From positions 1 to 13,026 of the forward strand of contig JALHTN010000584.1 of NCBI GenBank assembly GCA_022865865.1: DNA of 13,026 bases, given 5' to 3'. Each line of letters opens with the position of its first letter. Positions within the stretch are counted from its first letter, which is position 1. Made by a program: the position numbers and the translations under genes. The notes under the pieces were generated by a model. It saw nothing but the letters and a program-made list of their open reading frames with translations. It did not search any database and was not told the DNA's origin. This DNA is from Anaerolineales bacterium. Its GTDB lineage: Bacteria > Chloroflexota > Anaerolineae > Anaerolineales > UBA4823. This document shows, piece after piece, positions 6,174 to 12,781 of this stretch.

Positions 6174-7466
6174 ATGCCATTAGACATTGTCGTTGGCACC
6201 CAATGGGGGGACGAGGGGAAAGGTCGCTTTGTTGACCTGCTTGCAGCCCAAGCAGATTATGTTGCCCGTTTCAATGGTGGTGATAATGCTGGGCACACAG
6301 TCTCAGTTGGCTCACAAACCTTCAGACTTCATTTAATCCCATCCGGGATTATCCAACCACACACTGTGGGAGTAATTGGAAATGGCGTCGTATTAAATGC
6401 AGCTATCCTTTTAGATGAAATGAAGACATTGATCGACTCTGGCATCGAAATCTCTCCCCGGCGTTTACAGCTATCCTTCGCCGCTCATCTCATAACTCCT
6501 GCCCATCTGGCGCTTGACAGAGCCCAAGAGATTGCACGCGGCAGCGCCAAAATCGGTACAACATTACGCGGTATCGGTCCTGCCTACACAAGTAAGGTTT
6601 CTCGACAAGGTATTCGTCTACTGGACATGCTCGATCTTGCCGATTTCAAACTCACGATCCAAAAACATGTAGCTGATGTCAACCAGCAGTTGACGAAACT
6701 TTACCAATCTGAAGCGCTCGACCCTCAGGAGGTGGTTGATGAATTGTGCCGCTACGCCAGTCAAATCAGCCCCCATATCAGTGATGTTTCATCCCTCTTA
6801 ACGAACGCGTTACACCAGGGAAATCGCGTTCTTGCTGAAGGAGCTCAAGGCACCTTGCTCGATCTCGATCATGGAACTTATCCATTTGTCACCAGCTCTA
6901 CTCCCACTGCAGGGGGTGCCCTGGTTGGTCTGGGTTTGGGAGTTGGCCACGAAACGCGAGTGATAGGAGTGACAAAATCATTCCAGACACGGGTCGGCTC
7001 TGGGCCATTCCCCACAGAAATCACGGGTGATCTGGCTCAACGACTGCGTGGTACAGGTGAACAGCCCTGGGACGAATTCGGTACGACAACTGGACGTCCT
7101 AGACGGGTTGGTTGGCTCGATCTGATCCTCCTACGATATGCTGTCCGCATAAACGGAATCAATGAACTGGCCCTCACGAAACTTGACATCTTGTCAGGAT
7201 TTGACCAGCTGTTCATTTGTACAAATTACCGCAAAGGCGAAAAGTCATTCTCTGAACTTCCTTTCGGTCCTGGGGAGTTGAAAGGATATGAACCCATTTA
7301 TGAACAGCTTCCCGGTTGGCAGGAGGATATCCAGTCAATTCGCAAGTGGGATGACCTGCCCCATGCCGCGAGAGATTACATCTTAAGAATCGAGGAATTA
7401 ATCGGGATCCAGGTCAGATTAATATCAGTTGGTCCAGAACGAGATCAAGTCATCGAAAAAACTTAA
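6174..7466 (+). CDS. purA: Adenylosuccinate synthase
   Basis: PurA makes adenylosuccinate from IMP, aspartate and GTP, the first committed step from IMP to AMP, in the cytoplasm. The 430-residue product has GTQWGDEGKG at 8-17 with D13, GGDNAGHT at 35-42 with H41 (the two catalytic residues at the same numbers as in E. coli), IGTTLRGIGPAYTSK at 127-141, TPTAGGAL at 243-250, TTTGRPRRVGWLD at 304-316 and LTKLD at 334-338 for guanine binding. Length matches the family (E. coli about 432). I choose ATG 6174 because GGAG lies 6 bases upstream and the family begins just before the P-loop; an upstream in-frame GTG at 6141 would add 11 unrelated residues. A good promoter precedes it, and the next gene follows after 36 bases, probably in the same transcript. 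Confidence 0.97.
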   Translation: MPLDIVVGTQWGDEGKGRFVDLLAAQADYVARFNGGDNAGHTVSVGSQTFRLHLIPSGIIQPHTVGVIGNGVVLNAAILLDEMKTLIDSGIEISPRRLQLSFAAHLITPAHLALDRAQEIARGSAKIGTTLRGIGPAYTSKVSRQGIRLLDMLDLADFKLTIQKHVADVNQQLTKLYQSEALDPQEVVDELCRYASQISPHISDVSSLLTNALHQGNRVLAEGAQGTLLDLDHGTYPFVTSSTPTAGGALVGLGLGVGHETRVIGVTKSFQTRVGSGPFPTEITGDLAQRLRGTGEQPWDEFGTTTGRPRRVGWLDLILLRYAVRINGINELALTKLDILSGFDQLFICTNYRKGEKSFSELPFGPGELKGYEPIYEQLPGWQEDIQSIRKWDDLPHAARDYILRIEELIGIQVRLISVGPERDQVIEKT

Positions 7467-7502
7467 CACAATCGCTCAAAACCTTATTTCCTGGAGGCTG
7501 AA

Positions 7503-8516
7503 ATGCGAAAGAAGGTCACATTGATCACCGGAGTAAGTGGTGAAGTAGGTCTGGCGCTGGTTAAAAACCTGTCCGAGTTAGGGTACAGCAATCTCCTCAC
7601 CTTGGATATCCGTCCTTTACCTCCTGAATACACGAATTATTCCAGTCATATTCAAGGCGACATATTGGACAAATCGCTGTTAAATCGATTGGTCAGCGAG
7701 TATGAGATTATCACCATCTTTCATATGGCAGCTTTGCTTTCCACTCGAGCTGAATTTACTCCCGTCGCTGCCCACCAGGTTAATGTCGAAGGGACGATGG
7801 GTTTGCTCCAATTAGCTGCAGAGCAATCTGAGTGGCGTGGAGACCCGGTTATGTTCATCTTTCCCAGCTCGATCGCAGCCTATGGAATGCCGGATTTAGA
7901 GACCAAATCCGAATTTCCAAAGGTTCGGGAATGGGAATGGAATTATCCAATTACGATGTATGGTTGTAATAAACTGTATTGTGAAATGCTTGGAACGTAT
8001 TTCAATGAATATTACCGTCAGCTGGCTGCAGAAAGGCCCCAAACGCTTGATTTTCGATGTGTACGCTTCCCTGGATTGATCAGTGCTTTCACTGTCCCCA
8101 GCGGTGGTACCAGTGATTATGGACCTGAAATGTTGCATGCTGCAGCGCAGAACGAAGCTTATGCTGCATTTGTGCGCCCGGACACCCAAATCCCATTTAT
8201 GGCGATGCCGGATGCTGTAACTGCTCTGCTCGATCTTTCCCAGGCTCCCAAACAGGCACTTTGCCGTACGGTATATAACGTAACCAGCTTCAGTTTAACT
8301 GCTGAGCAATTTCGCCAGCAGGTGCTGATGGCATTTCCCGATGCTGAAATCAATTTCGAACCCGACCTAAAACGACAACAGATTGTGGATAGCTGGCCTG
8401 CAGACCTGAATGACAATGATGCACGCCGGGATTGGGATTGGAAACCAGATTACGACATTGAACGATCATTCAGCGAATATCTAGTCCCTAACATTCTCAA
8501 ACGATACCAGGGGTGA
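7503..8516 (+). CDS. Extended SDR / NAD-dependent epimerase family protein, probable L-threonine 3-dehydrogenase
   Basis: The 337-residue protein has the Rossmann motif TGVSGEVG at 9-16, an acidic residue after the second strand (D35), PSSIAAYG at 121-128 with the catalytic serine, and YxxxK as Y153-GCN-K157. The later stretch RFPGLISAF, GGTSDYGPEM (201-210) and FVRPDTQIPFMAMPDAV (223-239) resembles the SDR-type L-threonine 3-dehydrogenases, which oxidise threonine to 2-amino-3-oxobutyrate with NAD. Length fits this group. GGAGG lies 5 bases before the ATG. It follows purA at 36 bases. The usual partner, 2-amino-3-ketobutyrate ligase (kbl), is not in the window, so a sugar-nucleotide epimerase or another SDR substrate remains possible. 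The family is certain, the substrate moderately so. Confidence 0.85.
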   Translation: MRKKVTLITGVSGEVGLALVKNLSELGYSNLLTLDIRPLPPEYTNYSSHIQGDILDKSLLNRLVSEYEIITIFHMAALLSTRAEFTPVAAHQVNVEGTMGLLQLAAEQSEWRGDPVMFIFPSSIAAYGMPDLETKSEFPKVREWEWNYPITMYGCNKLYCEMLGTYFNEYYRQLAAERPQTLDFRCVRFPGLISAFTVPSGGTSDYGPEMLHAAAQNEAYAAFVRPDTQIPFMAMPDAVTALLDLSQAPKQALCRTVYNVTSFSLTAEQFRQQVLMAFPDAEINFEPDLKRQQIVDSWPADLNDNDARRDWDWKPDYDIERSFSEYLVPNILKRYQG

Positions 8517-8579
8517 AGCAGTTAGAATTTTGAGTTTTGAGCGTTATCCCCAGAATTTAACTTGATATCATATAGGGAT

Positions 8580-9389
8580 ATGATTCTATTCAGAAGGATG
8601 ATCCACAAGATCCATAATCTTATCCATAATTTCACTTTGAGTGGATTGATGCTGATAATTATATTTTCCGCTTGTGCTCCTACCCAAACCCCGCAGCCAA
8701 GCGTGGAATTTACTCCTACTGCAACATCAACATCCTCCCCTACTGCAACTGTGGAATGGTTTCCACCAACCACCACACCAACCATAATTCCAGACCTCGG
8801 CAACACCCCGACCCCTGAATTACCTCATAATCTGGGAGAGGTCATGTTTAGTGATGATTTCACCGAACCCGATCTATGGGTCTTGGGCTCTACATCTTCT
8901 GGCAACATCTCCTTGGGAGTTAATGAACTCACAATCGCGATTGCTGAACCCGGTGCTTACCAGTACAGCATCCGCAAGGAACCACTTTTGGGGGATTATC
9001 ACGTTGAGGTCACCACATCTCCTACCCTCTGTCAGGGAGAGGACCAATACGGGCTGTTATTACGAATGTCTTCTCCCGGTAATTTTTACCGCTATGCCTT
9101 ATCCTGTGATGGAAGAGTAAGGTTAGATCGAGTCATTCAAGGAACAGCTACCTCACCACAACCTTGGATCCAAAATAATTCTATTCCACCCGGTGCACCC
9201 ATACCATCTCGTTTAGGAGTAAGATTGCATGGAGACGAAATGCGCTTCTTTATTAATGATCAACATCAATTTACCGTTATTGATCCTGCTCTCCAGATTG
9301 GCAATCTAGGTGTATTCGCAAGATCATTGGGAGAGACCGCCGTCACGGTAAATTTTTCTAATCTCGTTGTGAGACAAATACTTCAATAA
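8580..9389 (+). CDS. Probable lipoprotein with Thr/Pro linker and C-terminal beta-sandwich domain
   Basis: The N-terminus has a basic stretch (RRMIHKIHN), a hydrophobic segment (LSGLMLIIIFSAC) and then the cysteine expected for lipid attachment; the residue at -3 is F, a weaker lipobox than L-x-x-C. A low-complexity threonine/proline/serine linker follows for about 55 residues. The C-terminal 180 residues begin FSDDFTEPDLW and continue with alternating strands, including YGLLLRMSSPGNFYRYALS and LGVRLHGDEMRFFINDQH. This pattern is typical of concanavalin-like (LamG/DUF1080-type) carbohydrate-binding or scaffold domains. No hydrolase active site is recognised. The start is uncertain: ATG 8580 has only AGGG two bases upstream, and ATG 8598 is no better. 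It ends 5 bases before the methyltransferase gene, although the two functions look unrelated. Protein class likely, role unknown. Confidence 0.8.
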   Translation: MILFRRMIHKIHNLIHNFTLSGLMLIIIFSACAPTQTPQPSVEFTPTATSTSSPTATVEWFPPTTTPTIIPDLGNTPTPELPHNLGEVMFSDDFTEPDLWVLGSTSSGNISLGVNELTIAIAEPGAYQYSIRKEPLLGDYHVEVTTSPTLCQGEDQYGLLLRMSSPGNFYRYALSCDGRVRLDRVIQGTATSPQPWIQNNSIPPGAPIPSRLGVRLHGDEMRFFINDQHQFTVIDPALQIGNLGVFARSLGETAVTVNFSNLVVRQILQ

Positions 9390-9394
9390 CAGCC

Positions 9395-10228
9395 ATGGCT
9401 AAACGTCCCTTTGTTAACCGATTGAATAATCTTGATCCAAAAACTTGGCTGAAATTCCAGAAATCCTGGTTCATCCACGCTCCTCCCCCACGTAAGAAAG
9501 GAGTAATGCGGCATCCAGCAAAGTTTCCGGAAACATTAGCTCAGCAATTCATCGAATTCTTCACGAAAGAAGGTCAAGTCATACTTGATCCTATGGTTGG
9601 AACTGGAAGCAGCTTGGTGGCAGCATTGCGATCCGGGCGCAGCAGTATCGGAATTGAACTCAATCCAACCTATGTTGATATAGCCAATCAAGCGGTTGAG
9701 AGTGAACAAGAAATTTTGGGTGATGCAGCTCAGCACCTTTCCTGCCAGGTAATCCAGGGCAATGCGCTCAACATATCAAGATTCTTCGAAGAATATCGCT
9801 TACCTGCTGTAAATTATGTGCTCACCTCACCACCATACTGGGATATGCTGCATGCTAAAGGTGCGCAAACTCAAAAAAAACGGCGCGCCACAGCAGAACT
9901 CGATCTTCACTACTCAGATAATCCTGAAGACCTTGGTAATATCCATGATTACGAGCAATTCCTCGAGAAATTAGTGAATATTTATACTGCGATAAAACCG
10001 TATGTTCTACCCCGGGGATATATTACGATTATTGTAAAAAATATTAAGAAGGGCGGAAAAATTTACCCTCTCGCCTGGGATTTAGCACGTGAATTAGGAG
10101 ACACTTACACTCTGAAAGACGAAAAAATATGGTGCCAGGATGACATTCGCCTCGCACCATATGGATTAGGTAATGCCTGGGTCAGCAACACCTTCCACCA
10201 TTACTGCCTCCAATTTCGTAATGAGTGA
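9395..10228 (+). CDS. Solitary site-specific DNA methyltransferase (N4-cytosine/N6-adenine type)
   Basis: The 277-residue protein carries the amino-methyltransferase motifs: HPAKFPE at 40-46 (motif X), DPMVGTGSS at 65-73 (motif I, AdoMet binding), GIELN at 86-90 (motif II), and the catalytic TSPPYW at 144-149 (motif IV). SPPY rather than DPPY or NPPY favours N4-cytosine methylation, though adenine methylation cannot be excluded. The order X-I-II-IV is not that of the common beta-class enzymes, where motif IV comes first, so the protein is circularly permuted relative to them. There is no obvious large target-recognition insert, and no restriction endonuclease is adjacent, so it may be an orphan regulatory or epigenetic enzyme. 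Action on RNA is another possibility. No clear ribosome-binding site is seen; translation may be coupled to the lipoprotein gene, which ends 5 bases upstream. Confidence 0.85.
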   Translation: MAKRPFVNRLNNLDPKTWLKFQKSWFIHAPPPRKKGVMRHPAKFPETLAQQFIEFFTKEGQVILDPMVGTGSSLVAALRSGRSSIGIELNPTYVDIANQAVESEQEILGDAAQHLSCQVIQGNALNISRFFEEYRLPAVNYVLTSPPYWDMLHAKGAQTQKKRRATAELDLHYSDNPEDLGNIHDYEQFLEKLVNIYTAIKPYVLPRGYITIIVKNIKKGGKIYPLAWDLARELGDTYTLKDEKIWCQDDIRLAPYGLGNAWVSNTFHHYCLQFRNE

Positions 10229-10245
10229 GGTTTTGCTAACAATCC

Positions 10246-10274
10246 TTTATTTGTCCGGAAATTTAGTGTACAAT
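10246..10274 (+). promoter_or_regulatory. Possible promoter of ssb
   Basis: TACAAT (10269-10274) is a good -10 box; the hexamer 17 bases upstream, TTTATT (10246-10251), is weak. A start near 10281 would give a leader of about 90 bases that contains the hairpins described next. It lies just past the methyltransferase stop. Confidence 0.4.
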
Positions 10275-10288
10275 TGTTCTGCTTATCG

Positions 10289-10329
10289 GTGAGTGCCACA
10301 CTGGCTTATCACGGGCGATGTTCGTCCGT
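10289..10329 (+). promoter_or_regulatory. Structured leader of ssb
   Basis: Two overlapping hairpins can form before ssb. One pairs GTGA (10289-10292) with TCAC (10309-10312) and GCC (10295-10297) with GGC (10303-10305). The other pairs ACGGGCGA (10311-10318) with TCGTCCGT (10322-10329), 8 base pairs with one G-U and a 3-base loop. They share two bases and so compete. An A-run and then a T-run follow (10330-10343). No terminator results on this strand. A regulatory role is speculative. Confidence 0.3.
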
Positions 10330-10372
10330 AAAAAAATATTTTTCCGCTCACTGTATTGAAAGGAGACCCCCA

Positions 10373-10789
10373 ATGTACCAAAAAATTATCATAATCGGCA
10401 ATCTAGGCCGGGACCCGGAAATGCGTTATACCCCTTCTGGGGCAGCGGTCACAAATTTCAACGTAGCCACAAACCGCAAATATACCACCTCCGATGGCAA
10501 TCCAGTAGAACAAACTACTTGGTTCAGAGTTTCCACTTGGGGCAAACAAGCGGAAGCGTGCAACCAGTTTCTGAAAAAAGGTAGTAAAGTCCTTGTCGAA
10601 GGCAGACTCAACCCTGATCAAGATACCGGCGGACCCAAAGTCTGGACCAAGCAAGACGGAACCTCCGGGGCAAGTTATGAAATCACTGCTGATCAAGTTC
10701 GCTTTCTCTCCTCTCGAGCTGAAGATGAATCTGGTTACACCACAAAAGATTCCCCAGGGATATCGGAACCAGAGGATATTCCATTCTAA
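10373..10789 (+). CDS. ssb: Single-stranded DNA-binding protein
   Basis: SSB coats single-stranded DNA in replication, repair and recombination and recruits partner proteins through its C-terminal tip. The 138-residue product begins with the OB fold (MYQKIIIIGNLGRDPEMRYTP), with NFNVATNRKY at 28-37, W50, STWGKQAE at 54-61 and KGSKVLVEGRL at 69-79. After a short linker it ends in the acidic tip PEDIPF, nearly the canonical DDIPF. The linker is short compared with E. coli SSB (178 residues). AGGAG lies 7 bases before ATG 10373; an in-frame extension upstream to 10274 would translate the structured leader and is unlikely. It has a possible promoter of its own and a strong terminator downstream. 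Confidence 0.96.
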   Translation: MYQKIIIIGNLGRDPEMRYTPSGAAVTNFNVATNRKYTTSDGNPVEQTTWFRVSTWGKQAEACNQFLKKGSKVLVEGRLNPDQDTGGPKVWTKQDGTSGASYEITADQVRFLSSRAEDESGYTTKDSPGISEPEDIPF

Positions 10790-10880
10790 ATCGTATATTC
10801 TGCCTGCGAAATAGCGCGTGCGATCTAACACCACAATTTCAATCTTGAGCGCCTTAAATCCGAGAATGTGCAGCTTCTAG

Positions 10881-10917
10881 GGCGGAGGTAGAAGGAAATC
10901 CATCTCCTCCGCCTTTT
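10881..10917 (+). terminator. Rho-independent terminator after ssb
   Basis: GGCGGAGG (10881-10888) pairs perfectly with CCTCCGCC (10906-10913). The stem extends inward by AGA/TCT past a one-base bulge and is followed directly by TTTT. It ends about 50 bases before the DUF3467 gene, so the downstream cluster depends on read-through or on an unrecognised promoter. Confidence 0.8.
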
Positions 10918-10965
10918 GGTGTGCACTCTTCTGGTGGACTAAAATCTTATGATCAGGAGAAATAT

Positions 10966-11304
10966 ATGTCAGACAAACCTGAGAAGCCAAAACCAGTAAA
11001 AATGCCCCCCATGGCGGTCCCTGATGACATTGAGGCGATCTATATCAACCTGGTCCGGATTGCTCACTCACCGTCAGAGATAGTCTTCGATTTTGCTCAC
11101 TTATTACCTGGAACCAGACCTGCGAAAGTCCGCACCCGTATTGTGATGTCGCCCTTGGGAGCAAAATTATTATTTCGTGCTCTCGGTGAGAATATTAAAC
11201 GCTACGAATCATCGTTTGGAGAAATTAGTGTTCCAGGATCACAAACGTTGGCAGACTACCTCTTCCGCCCAGACTCTCCAACTGAAGAACCCACCAAGGA
11301 ATAA
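10966..11304 (+). CDS. DUF3467 domain protein
   Basis: This 112-residue protein matches the pattern of DUF3467: PDDIEAIYINLVRIAHSPSE near 19-38, FDFAHLLPGTRPAKVRTRIVMSP near 42-64, AKLLFRALGENIKRYE near 66-81 and FGEI. The family is small, cytoplasmic, mostly uncharacterised and widespread in bacteria; I know of no proven function. The N-terminus is lysine/proline rich (KPEKPKPVKMPP) and the C-terminus acidic (SPTEEPTKE), so both tails are probably disordered around one compact domain. AGGAG lies 6 bases before ATG 10966. It is followed after 2 bases by the translin-like gene, so the two are almost certainly co-translated. Confidence 0.88.
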   Translation: MSDKPEKPKPVKMPPMAVPDDIEAIYINLVRIAHSPSEIVFDFAHLLPGTRPAKVRTRIVMSPLGAKLLFRALGENIKRYESSFGEISVPGSQTLADYLFRPDSPTEEPTKE

Positions 11305-11306
11305 TT

Positions 11307-11942
11307 ATGGATAAATTAGCTGTTATTGCCGAAGATATTCACCAGGCATTCGAGGCTCGAACAAATGCACGCGATCACGCTCTTTCTCAAGCGCGCACCC
11401 TCACCCGTTATTGTGCAAACGCTATCAGATCAGTGCATAGAAATGATTTCACTGCTGCCGAAGATCAATTAAAAAATGCTTCAAGCATCGCAATTTCACT
11501 GCAAACAGAATTGGAGGAATATCCAGACCTCTATTATGCAGGTTATACCCAAGATGCTCTCAAGGAATTCGCAGAAGCATCCATTGTTTATGCATTGGTA
11601 AATGAGAAGGACTTACCCACGCCCCAGGAATTAAAATTGGAGAATTCATCTTATCTAAATGGTTTAGCTGAAGCGGTGGGCGAATTTCGACGCCGCTGCT
11701 TGGATATTTTACGGTTGGGGTATTCTAAAGAAGCTGAACGGCTGCTTCAACACATGGATGATATTTATGCAGTCCTGATCACTATGGATTATCCAAATGC
11801 TATCACAGGCGGAATTCGTCGCCAAACAGATATTGCTCGCAGCATTATCGAGCGTACACGTGGTGATCTAACACTAAGTCTGCGCCAAGAGCATCTGGAA
11901 AGATCCATGGCCCAACTTGAGAAAAAACTTAAAGGACCATGA
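11307..11942 (+). CDS. Translin-family protein (prokaryotic translin/TRAX-like)
   Basis: Translin and TRAX are all-helical proteins that bind single-stranded RNA or DNA; their C3PO complex in animals is an endoribonuclease whose active site lies in TRAX. The 211-residue product shows the helical family signature: EEYPDLYYAGYTQDALKEFAEA at about 70-91, YLNGLAEAVGEFRRR at 116-130, a charged segment with MDDIYAVLITMDYP at 150-163, and GGIRRQTDIARSIIERTRGD at about 168-187. Acidic residues E87, E90, E122, E126 and D151/D152 lie where the TRAX-type catalytic acids would be expected, so nuclease activity is plausible but unproven. AAGGA lies 6 bases before the ATG. Its stop overlaps the start of the Cas4-like gene in ATGA, indicating translational coupling. 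Confidence 0.87.
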   Translation: MDKLAVIAEDIHQAFEARTNARDHALSQARTLTRYCANAIRSVHRNDFTAAEDQLKNASSIAISLQTELEEYPDLYYAGYTQDALKEFAEASIVYALVNEKDLPTPQELKLENSSYLNGLAEAVGEFRRRCLDILRLGYSKEAERLLQHMDDIYAVLITMDYPNAITGGIRRQTDIARSIIERTRGDLTLSLRQEHLERSMAQLEKKLKGP

Positions 11943-12175
11943 GTACGATTCGAGCCTCTGAAATTGGTACCTACCTCTTCTGTAAACGTGCCTGGTGGTA
12001 CCAAAAACAAGGATACGCTCAAGAAAATCAACAAGAGCTCGCAGCTGGTACAAAAATCCACATTCAGAATACACGAACGGTCATGATTAGTGGGTGTTTG
12101 CGCGTATTTGCTTATGGCCTCTTCATAACCGCAATAGTGCTCTTCGCAATTTACCTCACTGGAAGGTTGATTTAA
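11939..12175 (+). CDS. Cas4-like PD-(D/E)XK nuclease, N-terminal part (frame broken)
   Basis: This 78-residue frame begins with the Cas4/DUF83-type N-terminus SASEIG-like RASEIGTYLFCKRAWW, with C15 the likely first ligand of an iron-sulfur cluster. LAAGTKIH at 35-41 follows, with H41 the usual metal-binding histidine, then a transmembrane segment at about 52-76. It stops at TAA 12173-12175, where the second part continues one frame over. Neither half has a full active site: the histidine and first cysteine are here, the D, E and K residues and three cysteines are in the next frame. I read the two as one gene with a one-base shift near 12171-12173; skipping one T gives the smooth join TGRLINILLFLIG. 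The ATG overlaps the translin stop. There is no CRISPR array or other cas gene nearby. Confidence 0.8.
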   Translation: MSTIRASEIGTYLFCKRAWWYQKQGYAQENQQELAAGTKIHIQNTRTVMISGCLRVFAYGLFITAIVLFAIYLTGRLI

Positions 12176-12179
12176 TATT

Positions 12180-12692
12180 TTGCTATTTCTCATTGGGTTC
12201 CTGATTCTCTCGGGTATCCTGCTGTTTTGGATATCCACTCGACAGCGGCGATCCACTGGTTTACCAGCAGGTAGATTAATCTACTCGGACCATAAACAGT
12301 GGGGAAAAGTCGAGGCACCACTATACGATCCAACTTATAATTTAACAGGTAAACCTGATTTCATCGTTGAATCTAACCGAGGATTGATACCGGTTGAAGT
12401 TAAATCTGGTCGCGGAAGACAGGCACCTTACGATTCCCACATTTATCAATTAGCTGCCTATTGTCTATTAATCGATCAAACTTTTGGAATCAGACCTGAG
12501 TATGGCATCCTGCATTACTCCAACCAAGATATCGCTGTTGATTTCACCCCAACACTCGAGCAAAGTGTTATCAATCTAATTAGAGAAATTCGCGCCCTCG
12601 GAAGAAGACGAGCAATTGATCGTTCCCATGAATCATTGAACCGCTGCCAGAAATGTGGATTTAATGCGATTTGTGACCAGTCTCTGAGCTGA
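12180..12692 (+). CDS. Cas4-like PD-(D/E)XK nuclease, C-terminal catalytic part (second frame)
   Basis: This frame is open from 12171 after a TGA at 12168-12170; the first usual start codon is TTG 12180, giving 170 residues. It opens with a second transmembrane segment (about 1-19). It then carries the nuclease core: TGKPD with D60, PVEVKSG with E73 and K75, and QLAAY with Q90 and Y94. The C-terminal cysteines C156, C159 and C165 (RCQKCGFNAIC) together with C15 of the first part would make a Cas4-type 4Fe-4S site. All key residues are intact, so the gene does not look decayed. Separate translation from TTG would need a ribosome-binding site; GGAAGG (12161-12166) is 13 bases away, which is long. 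Frameshifting, coupled re-initiation and a sequence error are all open. Family assignment is firm. Confidence 0.82.
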   Translation: MLFLIGFLILSGILLFWISTRQRRSTGLPAGRLIYSDHKQWGKVEAPLYDPTYNLTGKPDFIVESNRGLIPVEVKSGRGRQAPYDSHIYQLAAYCLLIDQTFGIRPEYGILHYSNQDIAVDFTPTLEQSVINLIREIRALGRRRAIDRSHESLNRCQKCGFNAICDQSLS

Positions 12693-12769
12693 TAAGTAAG
12701 CTTCTTAACCCAAAAATTATCAGGATCAATGAGATCCCATTACTAAAATTGGTCATGGGTAAACTCGTT

Positions 12770-12775
12770 TATAAT
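12770..12775 (+). promoter_or_regulatory. -10 box of a possibly leaderless nadK promoter
   Basis: TATAAT lies 6 bases before the nadK ATG, so transcription should begin at or next to the start codon. A TTGGTC sequence (12749-12754) sits 15 bases upstream and could be a weak -35 box. No ribosome-binding site is visible between the two, which fits a leaderless message. Confidence 0.45.
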
Positions 12776-12781
12776 AATCGC

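Noticed and set aside
10403..10834. 143-residue minus-strand open frame over ssb
   Set aside because: It is a shadow of the ssb codon pattern; the sense protein is unambiguous.
10948..10953. TATGAT just before the DUF3467 gene as a -10 box
   Set aside because: The expected -35 position holds ACTCTT, and transcription would begin beyond the ribosome-binding site, so it does not work as a promoter for a normally translated message.
11789..12256. 155-residue open frame on the minus strand over the translin and Cas4-like genes
   Set aside because: It is antisense to two clearly conserved proteins, shows no family features and has no ribosome-binding site.
11939..12692. CRISPR-Cas locus suggested by the Cas4-like gene
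   Set aside because: No direct-repeat array and no other cas gene can be seen; the neighbours are translin, DUF3467 and nadK.
12693..12781. Terminator between the Cas4-like gene and nadK
   Set aside because: Only a 5-base CCCAT/ATGGG pairing with a long loop and no T-run is present, too weak to call.
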